A DNA stretch of 64,000 bases from CAILHX01 sp046155285 (GTDB taxonomy: Bacteria > Pseudomonadota > Gammaproteobacteria > Burkholderiales > Methylophilaceae). Below, piece after piece: positions 7,506-15,894 of the stretch. Positions within the stretch are counted from its first letter, which is position 1. Each line of letters opens with the position of its first letter. The stretch covers positions 1 to 64,000 of the forward strand of contig JBJXEA010000022.1 of the NCBI GenBank assembly GCA_046155285.1, given 5' to 3'. The notes under the pieces were generated by a model that ran no database searches, had not been told where the DNA came from, and worked only from the letters and a program-made list of their open reading frames with translations. A program made the translations under genes and the position numbers.

Positions 7506-7821
7506 CCGTCTAGAGTTTGCCGTGGCCTTGGCCTACCACGCAGGTGAAACTGCACCTAAGGTTGTCGCCAAAGGCCGTGGTTTATTGGCAGAGGCGATTA
7601 TCGAAAAAGCCCGCGAAGCTGGCGTGTATGTGCATGAATCGCCAGAATTGGTAGCGATGCTGATGCAGATAGATATAGATCAGCACATCCCGCATGATTT
7701 GTATTTGGCCGTGGCCGAGCTACTGGCTTGGTTATATCGGCTGGAACATGGCTACGCTTATGGCGATGCGCCTGCGTTTAATTTGCCAATACCGCCGTCA
7801 AATCCTGCTCCAACTGCTTGA
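7492..7821 (+). CDS. FlhB C-terminal-domain-like protein (EscU/YscU/HrcU family)
   Basis: 109 aa corresponding only to the cytoplasmic part of FlhB that lies after the NPTH autocleavage site: FAVALAYHAGETAPKVVAKGRG, IPHDLYLAVAELLAWLYRL. The transmembrane half and the NPTH motif are absent. ATG 7492, 6 nt after AGAGG and overlapping the fliK-like stop by 14 nt, is the start; the frame is also open slightly upstream. FlhB-tail proteins of this kind can interact with FliK-type proteins or partly replace the FlhB cleaved fragment. Its 3' end overlaps the convergent glnD gene by 44 nt. Confidence 0.85.
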   Translation: METPDRLEFAVALAYHAGETAPKVVAKGRGLLAEAIIEKAREAGVYVHESPELVAMLMQIDIDQHIPHDLYLAVAELLAWLYRLEHGYAYGDAPAFNLPIPPSNPAPTA

Positions 7822-10336
7822 TGCTAGTTGCATTGAGCCGCTGACTGGAAATCATAAAACTATCTTCTGCTCGTTGACCTAACGTATTAATTTTGGCGCT
7901 GTGTAATTGCACCTCGTGCTGCAATAAAGTTTGCGCCACACGTGATAGCAGTCCCGGGCGATCTCCCGCCACCAGAGAAACTGTGTAAAGATGGTCTTTT
8001 TCTTGGGCTTGAATGTTGACCACAGGCGTGAACGGGAAGTGCTTAAGTTGTCTACTGATGCGGCCTTCCAGCGATGGCTCAGGCGCATTATTCTGAGCTA
8101 ACTCCGCGGCGAGTTCACGCTCAATATAGGCAATCAAGTCACCATAGCGCACCGATCTATCGTTTTCATCCAGCACCAAAAAACTGTCCAGCGCATATCC
8201 ATGGCGGGTCGTATGGATGCGAGCCTCCACGATGTTATGCCCCAAGCGATCAAAAAAACCACAAATCCGTGCGAACAGATTGTTTTGGTCATGGCTATAC
8301 AGCATCACCTGTATACCATCACCAGCAGGCGACAGTCTGGTGCGGACGATAGGCGTTGTGGTGTTGACGTGGGTGAGTAATAACCGTGTTTGCCAAGCAA
8401 TTTCCTTGGCTTCAAAGCGCAAGAAATAATCGTCATCCAGCGTGTTCCACAGCGGCTGGCAGGCGGTTGCGCTAACGCCGTAATGCTTGAGAATGTTATG
8501 CGCTTCTGTCTGGCGTAGTTTGATTTGACTCGTCGCTGTGATGAACATTCCCTGCAGATGTTTGCGGCTACTGAGATATAAGCTCTCCAATAGACGAGCC
8601 TTCCAAGCGTTCCACACATTAGGACTGGTGCCACGTATGTCTGCCACAGTCAACAAGTAGAGCGCGGTGAGATGACGTACATCGCCCATTTTGTTGCTGA
8701 AAGCAGTCACCACATCGGGGTCGCTAATATCCTGCTGCTGCGCTGTGGCGGACAAGCTGAGGTGACTTTGTACCAACCAAGCCACTAGGCCGGTTTGCGC
8801 TTCATCCAAGCCGTGTTGTTTGCAAAATTTCCGCGCATCCACCGCACCCAAACTCGAATGGTCACCACCACGACCTTTGGCGATGTCGTGGAACAGCGCA
8901 GCTAGATAGAGCAACTCTGGCTGGTCGAAGCTTCTGAATAAATCGCTGCACAGCGGAAACTCGTGGCGATGTGCCTCGCCAGCAAAGCGACGCACGTTGC
9001 GCAACACATTCAGCGTATGTTCATCCACGGTATAAACGTGAAATAAATCATGCTGCATTTGGTCGGTGATGCGCCCAAATGCTGGGATGTAGCGCCCCAG
9101 AATGCCGTAGCGGTGCATGCGGTGCAAGGTGCGCAAAATACCGTCAGGGTGGCGCAAAATCTGCATGAATTGCGCACGGAGTTGAGGGTCGCGTCTAAAC
9201 GCTGCATTGACCAGCCGTTTGGCGTGCCATAGTGCGCGTATGGTGTCGGGCGTAAACCCCGTCAATTCTGGATGCTGTTGCAGCGTAATAAAGCTTTGCA
9301 GAATGGCGCTGGGTTCACGTTCAAAGATGTCGAGTTGACAAGCTTCTAGCTGGTTTTCATGGATTTGAAAGAGTGCATCCAGTTTTTTTGGTTTGTTTTC
9401 AGGGTGAGAAAACACGCGCTTTTCCAACGATTGCAGCAAGATTTCATTCATCAAGCGGATCACTCGCGCACTGCGGTAGTAGTGCTGCATAATCTGCTCG
9501 CTGGGACGTTGTTTGGTATTGTTTTTCGGCTTCACCAACTGTCGCGCCAAGGTGTCTTGATGGTCAAACAACAAGCGGTCTTCGCGTCGCTCGGTGAGGT
9601 AATGCAGATGAATGCGTAAGTTTTGTAAGCGCGTCTCGTGACGACGAATAAGCCTAGATTCGGCGCTGCTCAATAGCCCGTTTTTGGCTAGCGCATTCCA
9701 AGTGGCACCTAAACCTCCACCGTTGGCGATCCACAACAAGCTATGTAAATCGCGCAAACCGCCAGGGCCTTCTTTGATATTGGGTTCTAGGTTGTATGCG
9801 GTATCGTTGAAGCGGTGGTGGCGGCTGGTTTGTTCTTGTTGCTTGGCTCTAAAAAATGCTTGTGGGTTGAGCCTCTGCCGCACTTGATGCAGCAGGCCGG
9901 AAAACAAGCGAGGGCTTCCTGCCAGCCTGCGTGCTTCAAGCAAATTGGTCTGTACCGTGATGTCTTGCTGAGCCGCTTCTAGACATTCTGGCAGGGTGCG
10001 CACACTATGGCCAATGGCCAAGCCTATGTCCCAGAAAATACCGACTAGGCTTTCTAAGGTGGCGTTGATTTCAGGTTTGTCAGCGGGCGTAAGGATGAGG
10101 ATGTCTACGTCGGAGTGTGGAAACAGCTCGCCACGCCCATAGCCGCCCACAGCGATTAAACATATTTCGGGCGGTAAGCCTGACTGCGCCCAGATGTCAC
10201 TTAGGACGCCATCTACTAAACGACATAATCCACGCAGTAATTGCGCGGCGTTATTATCACGCTCAAACTTCGCACGTAGTGCTTGCCGTCCAGATTTTAG
10301 CTGGTGTCGCCAGTGGCTGATGGACGTCGAACCCAT
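7778..10336 (-). CDS. glnD: Bifunctional [protein-PII] uridylyltransferase/uridylyl-removing enzyme
   Basis: Nitrogen sensor that uridylylates PII proteins under nitrogen limitation and removes UMP when glutamine is high. Domains in order: nucleotidyltransferase (GGYGRGELFPHSDVDILIL, about residues 63-81), helical linker, HD phosphohydrolase (LFHDIAKGRGGDHS, roughly residue 470) and two C-terminal ACT domains that sense glutamine (near 680 and 790). 852 aa is full length. Start ATG lies 2 nt after the map stop, so it is cotranscribed with map. The 3' end runs under the flagellar gene on the other strand. Confidence 0.96.
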   Translation of the reverse strand: MGSTSISHWRHQLKSGRQALRAKFERDNNAAQLLRGLCRLVDGVLSDIWAQSGLPPEICLIAVGGYGRGELFPHSDVDILILTPADKPEINATLESLVGIFWDIGLAIGHSVRTLPECLEAAQQDITVQTNLLEARRLAGSPRLFSGLLHQVRQRLNPQAFFRAKQQEQTSRHHRFNDTAYNLEPNIKEGPGGLRDLHSLLWIANGGGLGATWNALAKNGLLSSAESRLIRRHETRLQNLRIHLHYLTERREDRLLFDHQDTLARQLVKPKNNTKQRPSEQIMQHYYRSARVIRLMNEILLQSLEKRVFSHPENKPKKLDALFQIHENQLEACQLDIFEREPSAILQSFITLQQHPELTGFTPDTIRALWHAKRLVNAAFRRDPQLRAQFMQILRHPDGILRTLHRMHRYGILGRYIPAFGRITDQMQHDLFHVYTVDEHTLNVLRNVRRFAGEAHRHEFPLCSDLFRSFDQPELLYLAALFHDIAKGRGGDHSSLGAVDARKFCKQHGLDEAQTGLVAWLVQSHLSLSATAQQQDISDPDVVTAFSNKMGDVRHLTALYLLTVADIRGTSPNVWNAWKARLLESLYLSSRKHLQGMFITATSQIKLRQTEAHNILKHYGVSATACQPLWNTLDDDYFLRFEAKEIAWQTRLLLTHVNTTTPIVRTRLSPAGDGIQVMLYSHDQNNLFARICGFFDRLGHNIVEARIHTTRHGYALDSFLVLDENDRSVRYGDLIAYIERELAAELAQNNAPEPSLEGRISRQLKHFPFTPVVNIQAQEKDHLYTVSLVAGDRPGLLSRVAQTLLQHEVQLHSAKINTLGQRAEDSFMISSQRLNATSIKQLEQDLTAVLAN

Positions 10337-10338
10337 TT

Positions 10339-11127
10339 TTAAGGTGGAGGAGGGCAGCCGTCGGAAAGCGTCATGACTTCAAAGCCTGTTTCGGAGACGA
10401 CGATGGTGTGTTCCCACTGTGCCGAAAGGCTATGGTCTTTGGTGACAATAGTCCAGCCGTCTCCTAGTTGGCGGATGTCGCGCTTTCCCGCGTTGATCAT
10501 GGGTTCTATAGTGAACACCATGCCAGTTTTCAAGGTCAAGCCCGTTCCTGGTTTGCCGTAGTGCAGCACTTGCGGGTCTTCGTGGAATACTTTGCCTATA
10601 CCGTGACCGCAAAACTCACGCACCACCGAATAGCCATTTTTTTCCGCATGACGTTGAATAGCAAAGCCGATGTCGCCTAAAGTGATGCCGGGTTTGACTT
10701 GGAGGATGCCCATCCACATGCATTCGTAGGTGATGTCGCACAAACGCTTGGCTTGAATAGACGGTTCGCCAACGTAGAACATGCGGCTGGTATCGCCATG
10801 CCAGCCATCTTTGATGGTGGTGATGTCGAGGTTGACGATGTCGCCGTTTTTAAGCGCTTTATCACCTGGTACGCCGTGACATACTTGGTGATTGATGGAG
10901 GTGCAAATAGACTTTGGATAAGGCTGGTGGCCATGCGGGGCGTAGTTGAGCGGGGCAGGAATGCAGCCTTGCACGTTCACCATATAGTCGTGGCACAGCT
11001 TATCTAATTCGTTGGTGGTCACGCCGTGTTTGACGAAGGGCGTGATGTAATCCAGCACTTCGCTGGCTAAGCGGCCTGCGATACGCATTTTTGCGATGTC
11101 TTGTGGGGTTTTGATGGTAACGGTCAT
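10339..11127 (-). CDS. map: Type I methionine aminopeptidase
   Basis: Removes the initiator Met from nascent proteins. The metal-binding pita-bread fold is shown by LDITTIKDGWHGDTSRMF (two Asp ligands), FCGHGIGKVFHEDP (His), VFTIEPMIN (Glu) and QWEHTIVV (Glu). 262 aa fits the type I enzyme. It is divergent from rpsB, the classical arrangement, and leads the map-glnD unit. The C-terminus ends in an unusual run of four prolines. Confidence 0.97.
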   Translation of the reverse strand: MTVTIKTPQDIAKMRIAGRLASEVLDYITPFVKHGVTTNELDKLCHDYMVNVQGCIPAPLNYAPHGHQPYPKSICTSINHQVCHGVPGDKALKNGDIVNLDITTIKDGWHGDTSRMFYVGEPSIQAKRLCDITYECMWMGILQVKPGITLGDIGFAIQRHAEKNGYSVVREFCGHGIGKVFHEDPQVLHYGKPGTGLTLKTGMVFTIEPMINAGKRDIRQLGDGWTIVTKDHSLSAQWEHTIVVSETGFEVMTLSDGCPPPP

Positions 11128-11137
11128 TGGAATAAGA

Positions 11138-11167
11138 TTGAATCAATAGAGCGGCTTATGTTACCAT
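11138..11167 (+). promoter_or_regulatory. Candidate sigma-70 promoter of rpsB-tsf
   Basis: TTGAAT (11138-11143), an 18-nt spacer and TACCAT (11162-11167), followed by the GC-rich stretch ACGCGGCC typical of stringently controlled promoters. Transcription would start near 11174, giving a leader of about 117 nt. Confidence 0.45.
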
Positions 11168-11174
11168 ACGCGGC

Positions 11175-11290
11175 CTTTTCAACCGAGAAGGACATTCGCA
11201 CACACGCCATGTACAGGGTGCTTAGAAGCAAAAACTTTTAAGTTGACTTTGGTGTGTGGAGGACTTAACCCTTACACAAGGAACATTATT
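11175..11290 (+). promoter_or_regulatory. Structured rpsB leader, candidate S2 autoregulatory region
   Basis: CACACAC (11199-11205) can pair with GTGTGTG (11252-11258), enclosing a small hairpin GCTT-AG-AAGC (11220-11229) and AACTT/AAGTT. Ribosomal protein S2 is known to repress rpsB-tsf through its leader in proteobacteria. That this leader does so is inference from position and foldability. Confidence 0.4.
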
Positions 11291-12043
11291 ATGTCAGTTA
11301 CTATGCGTCAAATGCTGGAAGCTGGTGTGCATTTCGGCCACCAAACCCGTTATTGGAACCCAAAGATGGCACCATTTATCTTTGGCGATCGCAACAAAAT
11401 TCATATTGTTAACCTGGAAAAAACGCTGCCTCTGTTTGAAGATGCCAGCAAATATATACGCCAGTTAGCCGCCAATAAAGGCCGCATTCTGTTCGTGGGC
11501 ACCAAGCGCCAAGCGCGTGACATCATGAAGGAAGAAGCCATGCGCGCCGGTTGCGCTTACGTCAACCATCGTTGGCTGGGCGGAATGTTGACCAACTTCA
11601 AGACCGTGAAGCAATCCATCAAGCGCCTTAAAGATTTTGAAGCGATGATGCTGGACGGCACTTTCGAGAAGTTCGGCAAAAAAGAAGTGCTGGGTTACAA
11701 GCGCGAAATGGAGAAGCTGGAGCGCTCCATAGGCGGCATTAAAGACATGGGCGGTTTGCCTGACGCAATTTTCATCATTGACGTAGGCCATGAGTCTGGT
11801 GCTGTGACGGAAGCAGCGAAACTGGGCATCCCAGTGGTGGGCGTGGTGGATACCAATAATTCGCCTGATGGCATTTCTTACATCATTCCTGGCAATGATG
11901 ACTCCAGTCGCGCGATTCGTCTGTATGCGCGTGGCATGGCGGATGCGGTGTTGGAAGGCCGTGCTCATGCGATAGCCGAAGTGGTGAAGATGGCGGCAGA
12001 GGAAGCGCCTGTTGCTGCGGAAGAAGCTGAAACGGCTGCTTAA
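11291..12043 (+). CDS. rpsB: 30S ribosomal protein S2
   Basis: 250 aa from ATG 11291, preceded by AAGGAA at about 11277-11282. The N-terminus VTMRQMLEAGVHFGHQTRYWNPKM aligns with S2 of other proteobacteria, ruling out the longer in-frame start at 11243. Internal signatures: RILFVGTKRQARD, RWLGGMLTNFKT. S2 joins late in 30S assembly and helps anchor S1. The tail is Ala/Glu-rich. It is first gene of the rpsB-tsf-pyrH-frr run. Confidence 0.98.
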   Translation: MSVTMRQMLEAGVHFGHQTRYWNPKMAPFIFGDRNKIHIVNLEKTLPLFEDASKYIRQLAANKGRILFVGTKRQARDIMKEEAMRAGCAYVNHRWLGGMLTNFKTVKQSIKRLKDFEAMMLDGTFEKFGKKEVLGYKREMEKLERSIGGIKDMGGLPDAIFIIDVGHESGAVTEAAKLGIPVVGVVDTNNSPDGISYIIPGNDDSSRAIRLYARGMADAVLEGRAHAIAEVVKMAAEEAPVAAEEAETAA

Positions 12044-12054
12044 GTAAACACCTG

Positions 12055-12082
12055 AAAAAGGGGCAGGATGCCCCTTTTTTTT
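12055..12082 (+). terminator. Intrinsic terminator/attenuator between rpsB and tsf
   Basis: GGGGCA-GGA-TGCCCC followed by eight Ts. It resembles the partial terminator known between rpsB and tsf in enterics and would set S2 above EF-Ts or allow separate control. Confidence 0.85.
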
Positions 12083-12122
12083 ATCAATTTTTTAGACCTT
12101 GTATAGATTTTAGGAGCTACAA

Positions 12123-12998
12123 ATGGCGGAAATTACCGCAGGTATGGTGAAGGAGCTGCGCGAGCGCACCGATGCACCGATGATGGATTGTAAAAAAGCG
12201 TTGTCCGAAGCGGACGGCGACATGACGCGTGCCGAAGAAATTTTGCGCGTGCGTTTTGGCAACAAAGCGAGCAAGGCTGCTGGTCGCGTCGCTGCTGAAG
12301 GCACCGTGGGTATCAGTATCAGCGCCGACGGCAAGTCTGGCGCGATGATAGAAGTCAATTCTGAAACCGACTTCTGTGCCAAGAATGATGATTTTCAGGC
12401 ATTTGTGCGTGAACTGGCCGTAGTTGTGGCTAATAACAACCCAGCCGATATTGCGGCGGTTGCTGGTTTGAAAATGGGCAGCGGCACGGTGGAAGAAGCG
12501 CGCACGCAGTTGGTCGGCAAGATAGGCGAGAACATCACCCCACGTCGCTTTATAAGCTTGGCTGCCAAGGGTAAGCTAGCAAGTTATGTGCACGGCAGCA
12601 AAATAGGCGTGCTGGTGGATGTGGTTGGTGGTGACGAAACGCTGGGCAAGGATATTGCCATGCATATCGCCGCTGCTAAGCCTAAATCATTGGATGCAAA
12701 TGGTGTGGATGCCGCCTTGATTGAGGCTGAGCGCCGCGTAGCGATTGAAAAGGCTAAAGAAGCAGGCAAGCCAGACAGCATGTTGGACAAAATTGCCGAT
12801 GGCACGGTGCAGAAATTCTTGAAGGAAGTTACTTTACTCAGTCAAAACTTCGTTAAAGACGACAAGCTGACCATAGAGCAATTGCTTAAATCCAAAAATG
12901 CCAGCGTAGCGTCATTCACCATGTATGTGGTGGGTGAGGGCATTGAGAAGGTTGTCACCGACTTTGCCGCTGAAGTGGCGGCAATGTCCAAGGGTTAA
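12123..12998 (+). CDS. tsf: Elongation factor Ts
   Basis: Guanine-nucleotide exchange factor for EF-Tu. The N-terminal UBA-like domain with the TDF-type signature is clear: LRERTDAPMMDCKKAL. The core shows VNSETDFCAKNDDFQAF. 291 aa is the normal length. TAGGAG lies 6-7 nt before the ATG. The stop overlaps the first base of pyrH (TAATG). Confidence 0.98.
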   Translation: MAEITAGMVKELRERTDAPMMDCKKALSEADGDMTRAEEILRVRFGNKASKAAGRVAAEGTVGISISADGKSGAMIEVNSETDFCAKNDDFQAFVRELAVVVANNNPADIAAVAGLKMGSGTVEEARTQLVGKIGENITPRRFISLAAKGKLASYVHGSKIGVLVDVVGGDETLGKDIAMHIAAAKPKSLDANGVDAALIEAERRVAIEKAKEAGKPDSMLDKIADGTVQKFLKEVTLLSQNFVKDDKLTIEQLLKSKNASVASFTMYVVGEGIEKVVTDFAAEVAAMSKG

Positions 12999-13717
12999 TG
13001 ATGGCAAGCCCCGCCTATAAGCGCATATTGCTCAAGCTCTCCGGCGAAGCCCTGATGGGCGAGGACAGCTATGGCATTAACCGCGCCACCATCAACCGCA
13101 TCGTAGCTGAGATTAAAGAGGTAGTAGATCTCGGCGTGCAGGTGGGTGTGGTGATAGGTGGTGGCAACATCTTTCGCGGCGTGGCACCTGCCGCTGCGGG
13201 CATGGATAGAGCTACGGCGGATTACATGGGTATGTTGGCTACTGTGATGAATGCGCTGGCTCTGCAAGATGCCATGCGCCACATCGGGCTGGTGAGCCGC
13301 GTGCAGTCTGCCTTGAATATCGAGCAAGTGGCCGAGCCGTATATTCGCGGCAAGGCCATGCGCTACTTGGAAGAGGGCAAAGTGGTTATTTTTGGTGCGG
13401 GAACTGGCAATCCGTTCTTCACTACCGATACCGCTGCGGCCTTGCGTGGCATGGAGATGAACGCTGAAATCGTGCTGAAGGCCACTAAAGTAGATGGCGT
13501 TTATACCGATGACCCTAAGACTAACCCAGACGCAACGCGTTATCACACATTGACGTTCGACGAAGCCATCGTGCGCAACCTGAAAGTGATGGACGCGACG
13601 GCGCTGACTTTGTGCCGCGACCAGAATATGCCCATCAATGTATTTAGCATCTTCAAGCAGGGCGCGTTGAAAGGTGTTGTTATGGGTGAAGATGAAGGAA
13701 CGCTTGTATCGCAATGA
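12998..13717 (+). CDS. pyrH: UMP kinase
   Basis: Phosphorylates UMP to UDP; hexameric amino-acid-kinase fold. Signatures: RILLKLSGEALMG (N-terminal ATP site), GGGNIFRG, GTGNPFFTTDTAAALR and KVDGVYTDDPK. 239 aa is typical. The first ATG overlaps the tsf stop; a second ATG at 13001 directly follows and could equally serve. Confidence 0.97.
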   Translation: MMASPAYKRILLKLSGEALMGEDSYGINRATINRIVAEIKEVVDLGVQVGVVIGGGNIFRGVAPAAAGMDRATADYMGMLATVMNALALQDAMRHIGLVSRVQSALNIEQVAEPYIRGKAMRYLEEGKVVIFGAGTGNPFFTTDTAAALRGMEMNAEIVLKATKVDGVYTDDPKTNPDATRYHTLTFDEAIVRNLKVMDATALTLCRDQNMPINVFSIFKQGALKGVVMGEDEGTLVSQ

Positions 13718-13737
13718 TTTGTTGAGGATTATTAACC

Positions 13738-14295
13738 ATGATAAATGACATCAAGCAATCCGCAGAACAAAAAATGTACAAGTCGCTGGAAGTGCTGAAA
13801 GCCGACTTGGGCAAAGTGCGCACTGGTCGTGCGCACACCGGCATTCTGGATCACGTTCAGGTAGATTATTACGGCAGCTTGTTGCCCATAAGTCAGGTGG
13901 CCAATATTACGTTGGCTGACGCACGTACTATCACCGTGCAGCCTTGGGAAAAACCCATGATTGTCAAAGTGGAAAAGGCCATCCGCGACGCGGACTTAGG
14001 CTTGAATCCCGCCACCAATGGCGATTTGATACGCGTACCTATGCCTATGCTCACAGAAGAGCGGCGCAAAGATTTGATCAAGTTGGTACGTGGTGAGGCG
14101 GAAGCGGCCAAGGTTTCGGTGCGTAATGTGCGCCGTGATGCTAACGATGCGCTCAAAAAGTTGTTGAAAGACAAGGAAATTGGTGAGGATGATGAGCGTC
14201 GTGCGCAAGACGACATCCAGAAAATTACCGATAAAAACATCGCCGAAGTAGACAAGTTGCTACAGGCGAAAGAAACTGATCTCATGGCGGTTTAA
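13738..14295 (+). CDS. frr: Ribosome recycling factor
   Basis: Splits post-termination ribosomes with EF-G. 185 aa, three-helix bundle plus a small domain: LGKVRTGRAHTGILDHVQVDYYGS, PMPMLTEERRKDLIKLVRGEAE. It begins 20 nt after pyrH with GAGGAT upstream. Normal in length and context. Confidence 0.98.
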   Translation: MINDIKQSAEQKMYKSLEVLKADLGKVRTGRAHTGILDHVQVDYYGSLLPISQVANITLADARTITVQPWEKPMIVKVEKAIRDADLGLNPATNGDLIRVPMPMLTEERRKDLIKLVRGEAEAAKVSVRNVRRDANDALKKLLKDKEIGEDDERRAQDDIQKITDKNIAEVDKLLQAKETDLMAV

Positions 14296-14311
14296 TCACC
14301 GTCCTCCTTAC

Positions 14312-15061
14312 GTGGCAATCTTCGCCAGCAGTACCAAAAACATCCCTGACGCGCCCAGTGTGCCGCAACACATTGCTATCATCATGGACGGCAACGGGCG
14401 TTGGGCGAAAAAACGCCTGATGCCGCGCGTCATGGGGCATAAGCGCGGTGTGGAAATTGTGCGCGACGTGGTGCGGCAATGCATAGATTGCGGCGTGGAA
14501 TATCTCACTCTGTTTGCCTTCAGCAGCGAGAATTGGCGCAGGCCGCCGGACGAAGTGAAGTTCCTTATGGGTTTGTTCATGGAAGCCTTGCAGCGCGAGG
14601 TGAGCAAGCTGCATGAGAACCAGATTCGTCTGATTATGATAGGCGATCGTTCGCGCTTTGACGCTAAGCTCATAGCGGCCATAGAGGCCGCAGAAGCGCT
14701 CACCGCCAACAATACACGCTTAACTCTGACCATCGCCGCTAATTATGGTGGGCGCTGGGATATGAGTAACGCCGTGCAAAAAATGCTGAAAGCCAATCCT
14801 GCCTTGATAAATGGCTTTGACGAGCAGGATTTAGCGCCATTTCTTTCCATGCATTACGCGCCAGAGCCGGATTTATTCATCCGCACTGGTGGTGAAAAGC
14901 GTGTGAGCAACTTTCTTTTGTGGCAACTCGCCTATACTGAACTTTATTTCACCGACACCTTGTGGCCGGATTTTGACCGTGAGGCCTTTCAACTGGGGCT
15001 TGAATCCTATCGCCAGCGTGAGCGCCGTTACGGACGGACCAGCGAGCAGCTCAAGTCATAA
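14312..15061 (+). CDS. uppS: Undecaprenyl diphosphate synthase
   Basis: Cis-prenyltransferase that makes the C55 carrier for peptidoglycan and O-antigen. The catalytic motif IIMDGNGRWAKKR (Asp/Arg) and the C-terminal DLFIRTGGEKRVSNFLLWQ are present. 249 aa. The start is GTG 14312 with no clear ribosome site; translation is probably coupled to frr, 17 nt upstream. No nearer start would keep the conserved N-terminus. Confidence 0.96.
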   Translation: MAIFASSTKNIPDAPSVPQHIAIIMDGNGRWAKKRLMPRVMGHKRGVEIVRDVVRQCIDCGVEYLTLFAFSSENWRRPPDEVKFLMGLFMEALQREVSKLHENQIRLIMIGDRSRFDAKLIAAIEAAEALTANNTRLTLTIAANYGGRWDMSNAVQKMLKANPALINGFDEQDLAPFLSMHYAPEPDLFIRTGGEKRVSNFLLWQLAYTELYFTDTLWPDFDREAFQLGLESYRQRERRYGRTSEQLKS

Positions 15062-15063
15062 TC

Positions 15064-15894
15064 ATGCTAAAAACCCGCATCATCACCGCATTGCTATTAG
15101 CCGCAGGCTTGCTGGGCGCATTGTTTCTGGCTAACGATCTAGTTTGGGCGCTTCTTATGTGGGTAGTCGTCGCCATAGGCGCTTGGGAGTGGGGTGCACT
15201 GGCAGGGCTGAATATAGCGGGGAGGAGGGCTTTCGCCGCATTGCTGAGTGTAATCATCATTGCCTGCTTGCCCGGCATCTGGCCGCCGTCTATTCTAGCG
15301 AATCAATATGCTTTGTTGTTTTTCGTAATTCTTGCGACCACAATTTTTTGGTTGCTATTGGCGCCGATTGCCTTGTTGACCTCGCATCAAGCGCAGCGTG
15401 GTGTCACGTTGTGTATTGGCGCTGTGCTGTTATTGGCTTTTTGGATGGCGATGGTGTCGCTCCGCAGCATCAGCCCCACGCTGGTATTGGTGCTGATGGC
15501 TGCGGTGTGGATTGCGGATAGCGCCGCCTATTTTGCCGGTAGCGCGTATGGCCGCCACAAGCTCGCTCCCACCATCAGTCCCGGCAAGACTTGGGAAGGC
15601 GTATTGGGGGCTTGGCTTGCAGTTACCTTGTATGGTCTGATTTTGTGTTGGGTCAAAGACTTAAGCTTGTGGTGGCTAGTCGCTTTATGGGCTGTTACCG
15701 TGCTGAGTATCATGGGCGATTTGTTTGAATCGCTGCTCAAGCGTCAAGCCGGACTGAAAGACAGCGGGAGCATCCTGCCCGGTCATGGCGGCATTCTTGA
15801 CCGTATTGACGGCCTGTTACCGACTTTGCCTGTGGCCGCATTTGCTTTTCACCTCCCTCTTTATTTGAACTTGATTGCTTACCACTATGGCTAA
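15064..15894 (+). CDS. cdsA: Phosphatidate cytidylyltransferase
   Basis: Makes CDP-diacylglycerol, the branch point of phospholipid synthesis. 276 aa with about eight hydrophobic segments and the family signature near the C-terminus: SLLKRQAGLKDSGSILPGHG followed by GILDRIDGL. It starts 2 nt after uppS and its stop overlaps the dxr start (ATGGCTAA). Confidence 0.96.
   Translation: MLKTRIITALLLAAGLLGALFLANDLVWALLMWVVVAIGAWEWGALAGLNIAGRRAFAALLSVIIIACLPGIWPPSILANQYALLFFVILATTIFWLLLAPIALLTSHQAQRGVTLCIGAVLLLAFWMAMVSLRSISPTLVLVLMAAVWIADSAAYFAGSAYGRHKLAPTISPGKTWEGVLGAWLAVTLYGLILCWVKDLSLWWLVALWAVTVLSIMGDLFESLLKRQAGLKDSGSILPGHGGILDRIDGLLPTLPVAAFAFHLPLYLNLIAYHYG

Noticed and set aside
11243..11290. 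N-terminal extension of rpsB
   Set aside because: S2 homology starts at ATG 11291, which has its own ribosome site; the extension falls in the structured leader.
12995..13714. Long open frame on the minus strand opposite pyrH
   Set aside because: It mirrors the pyrH codons exactly, has no ribosome site and no recognisable product; pyrH is certain.
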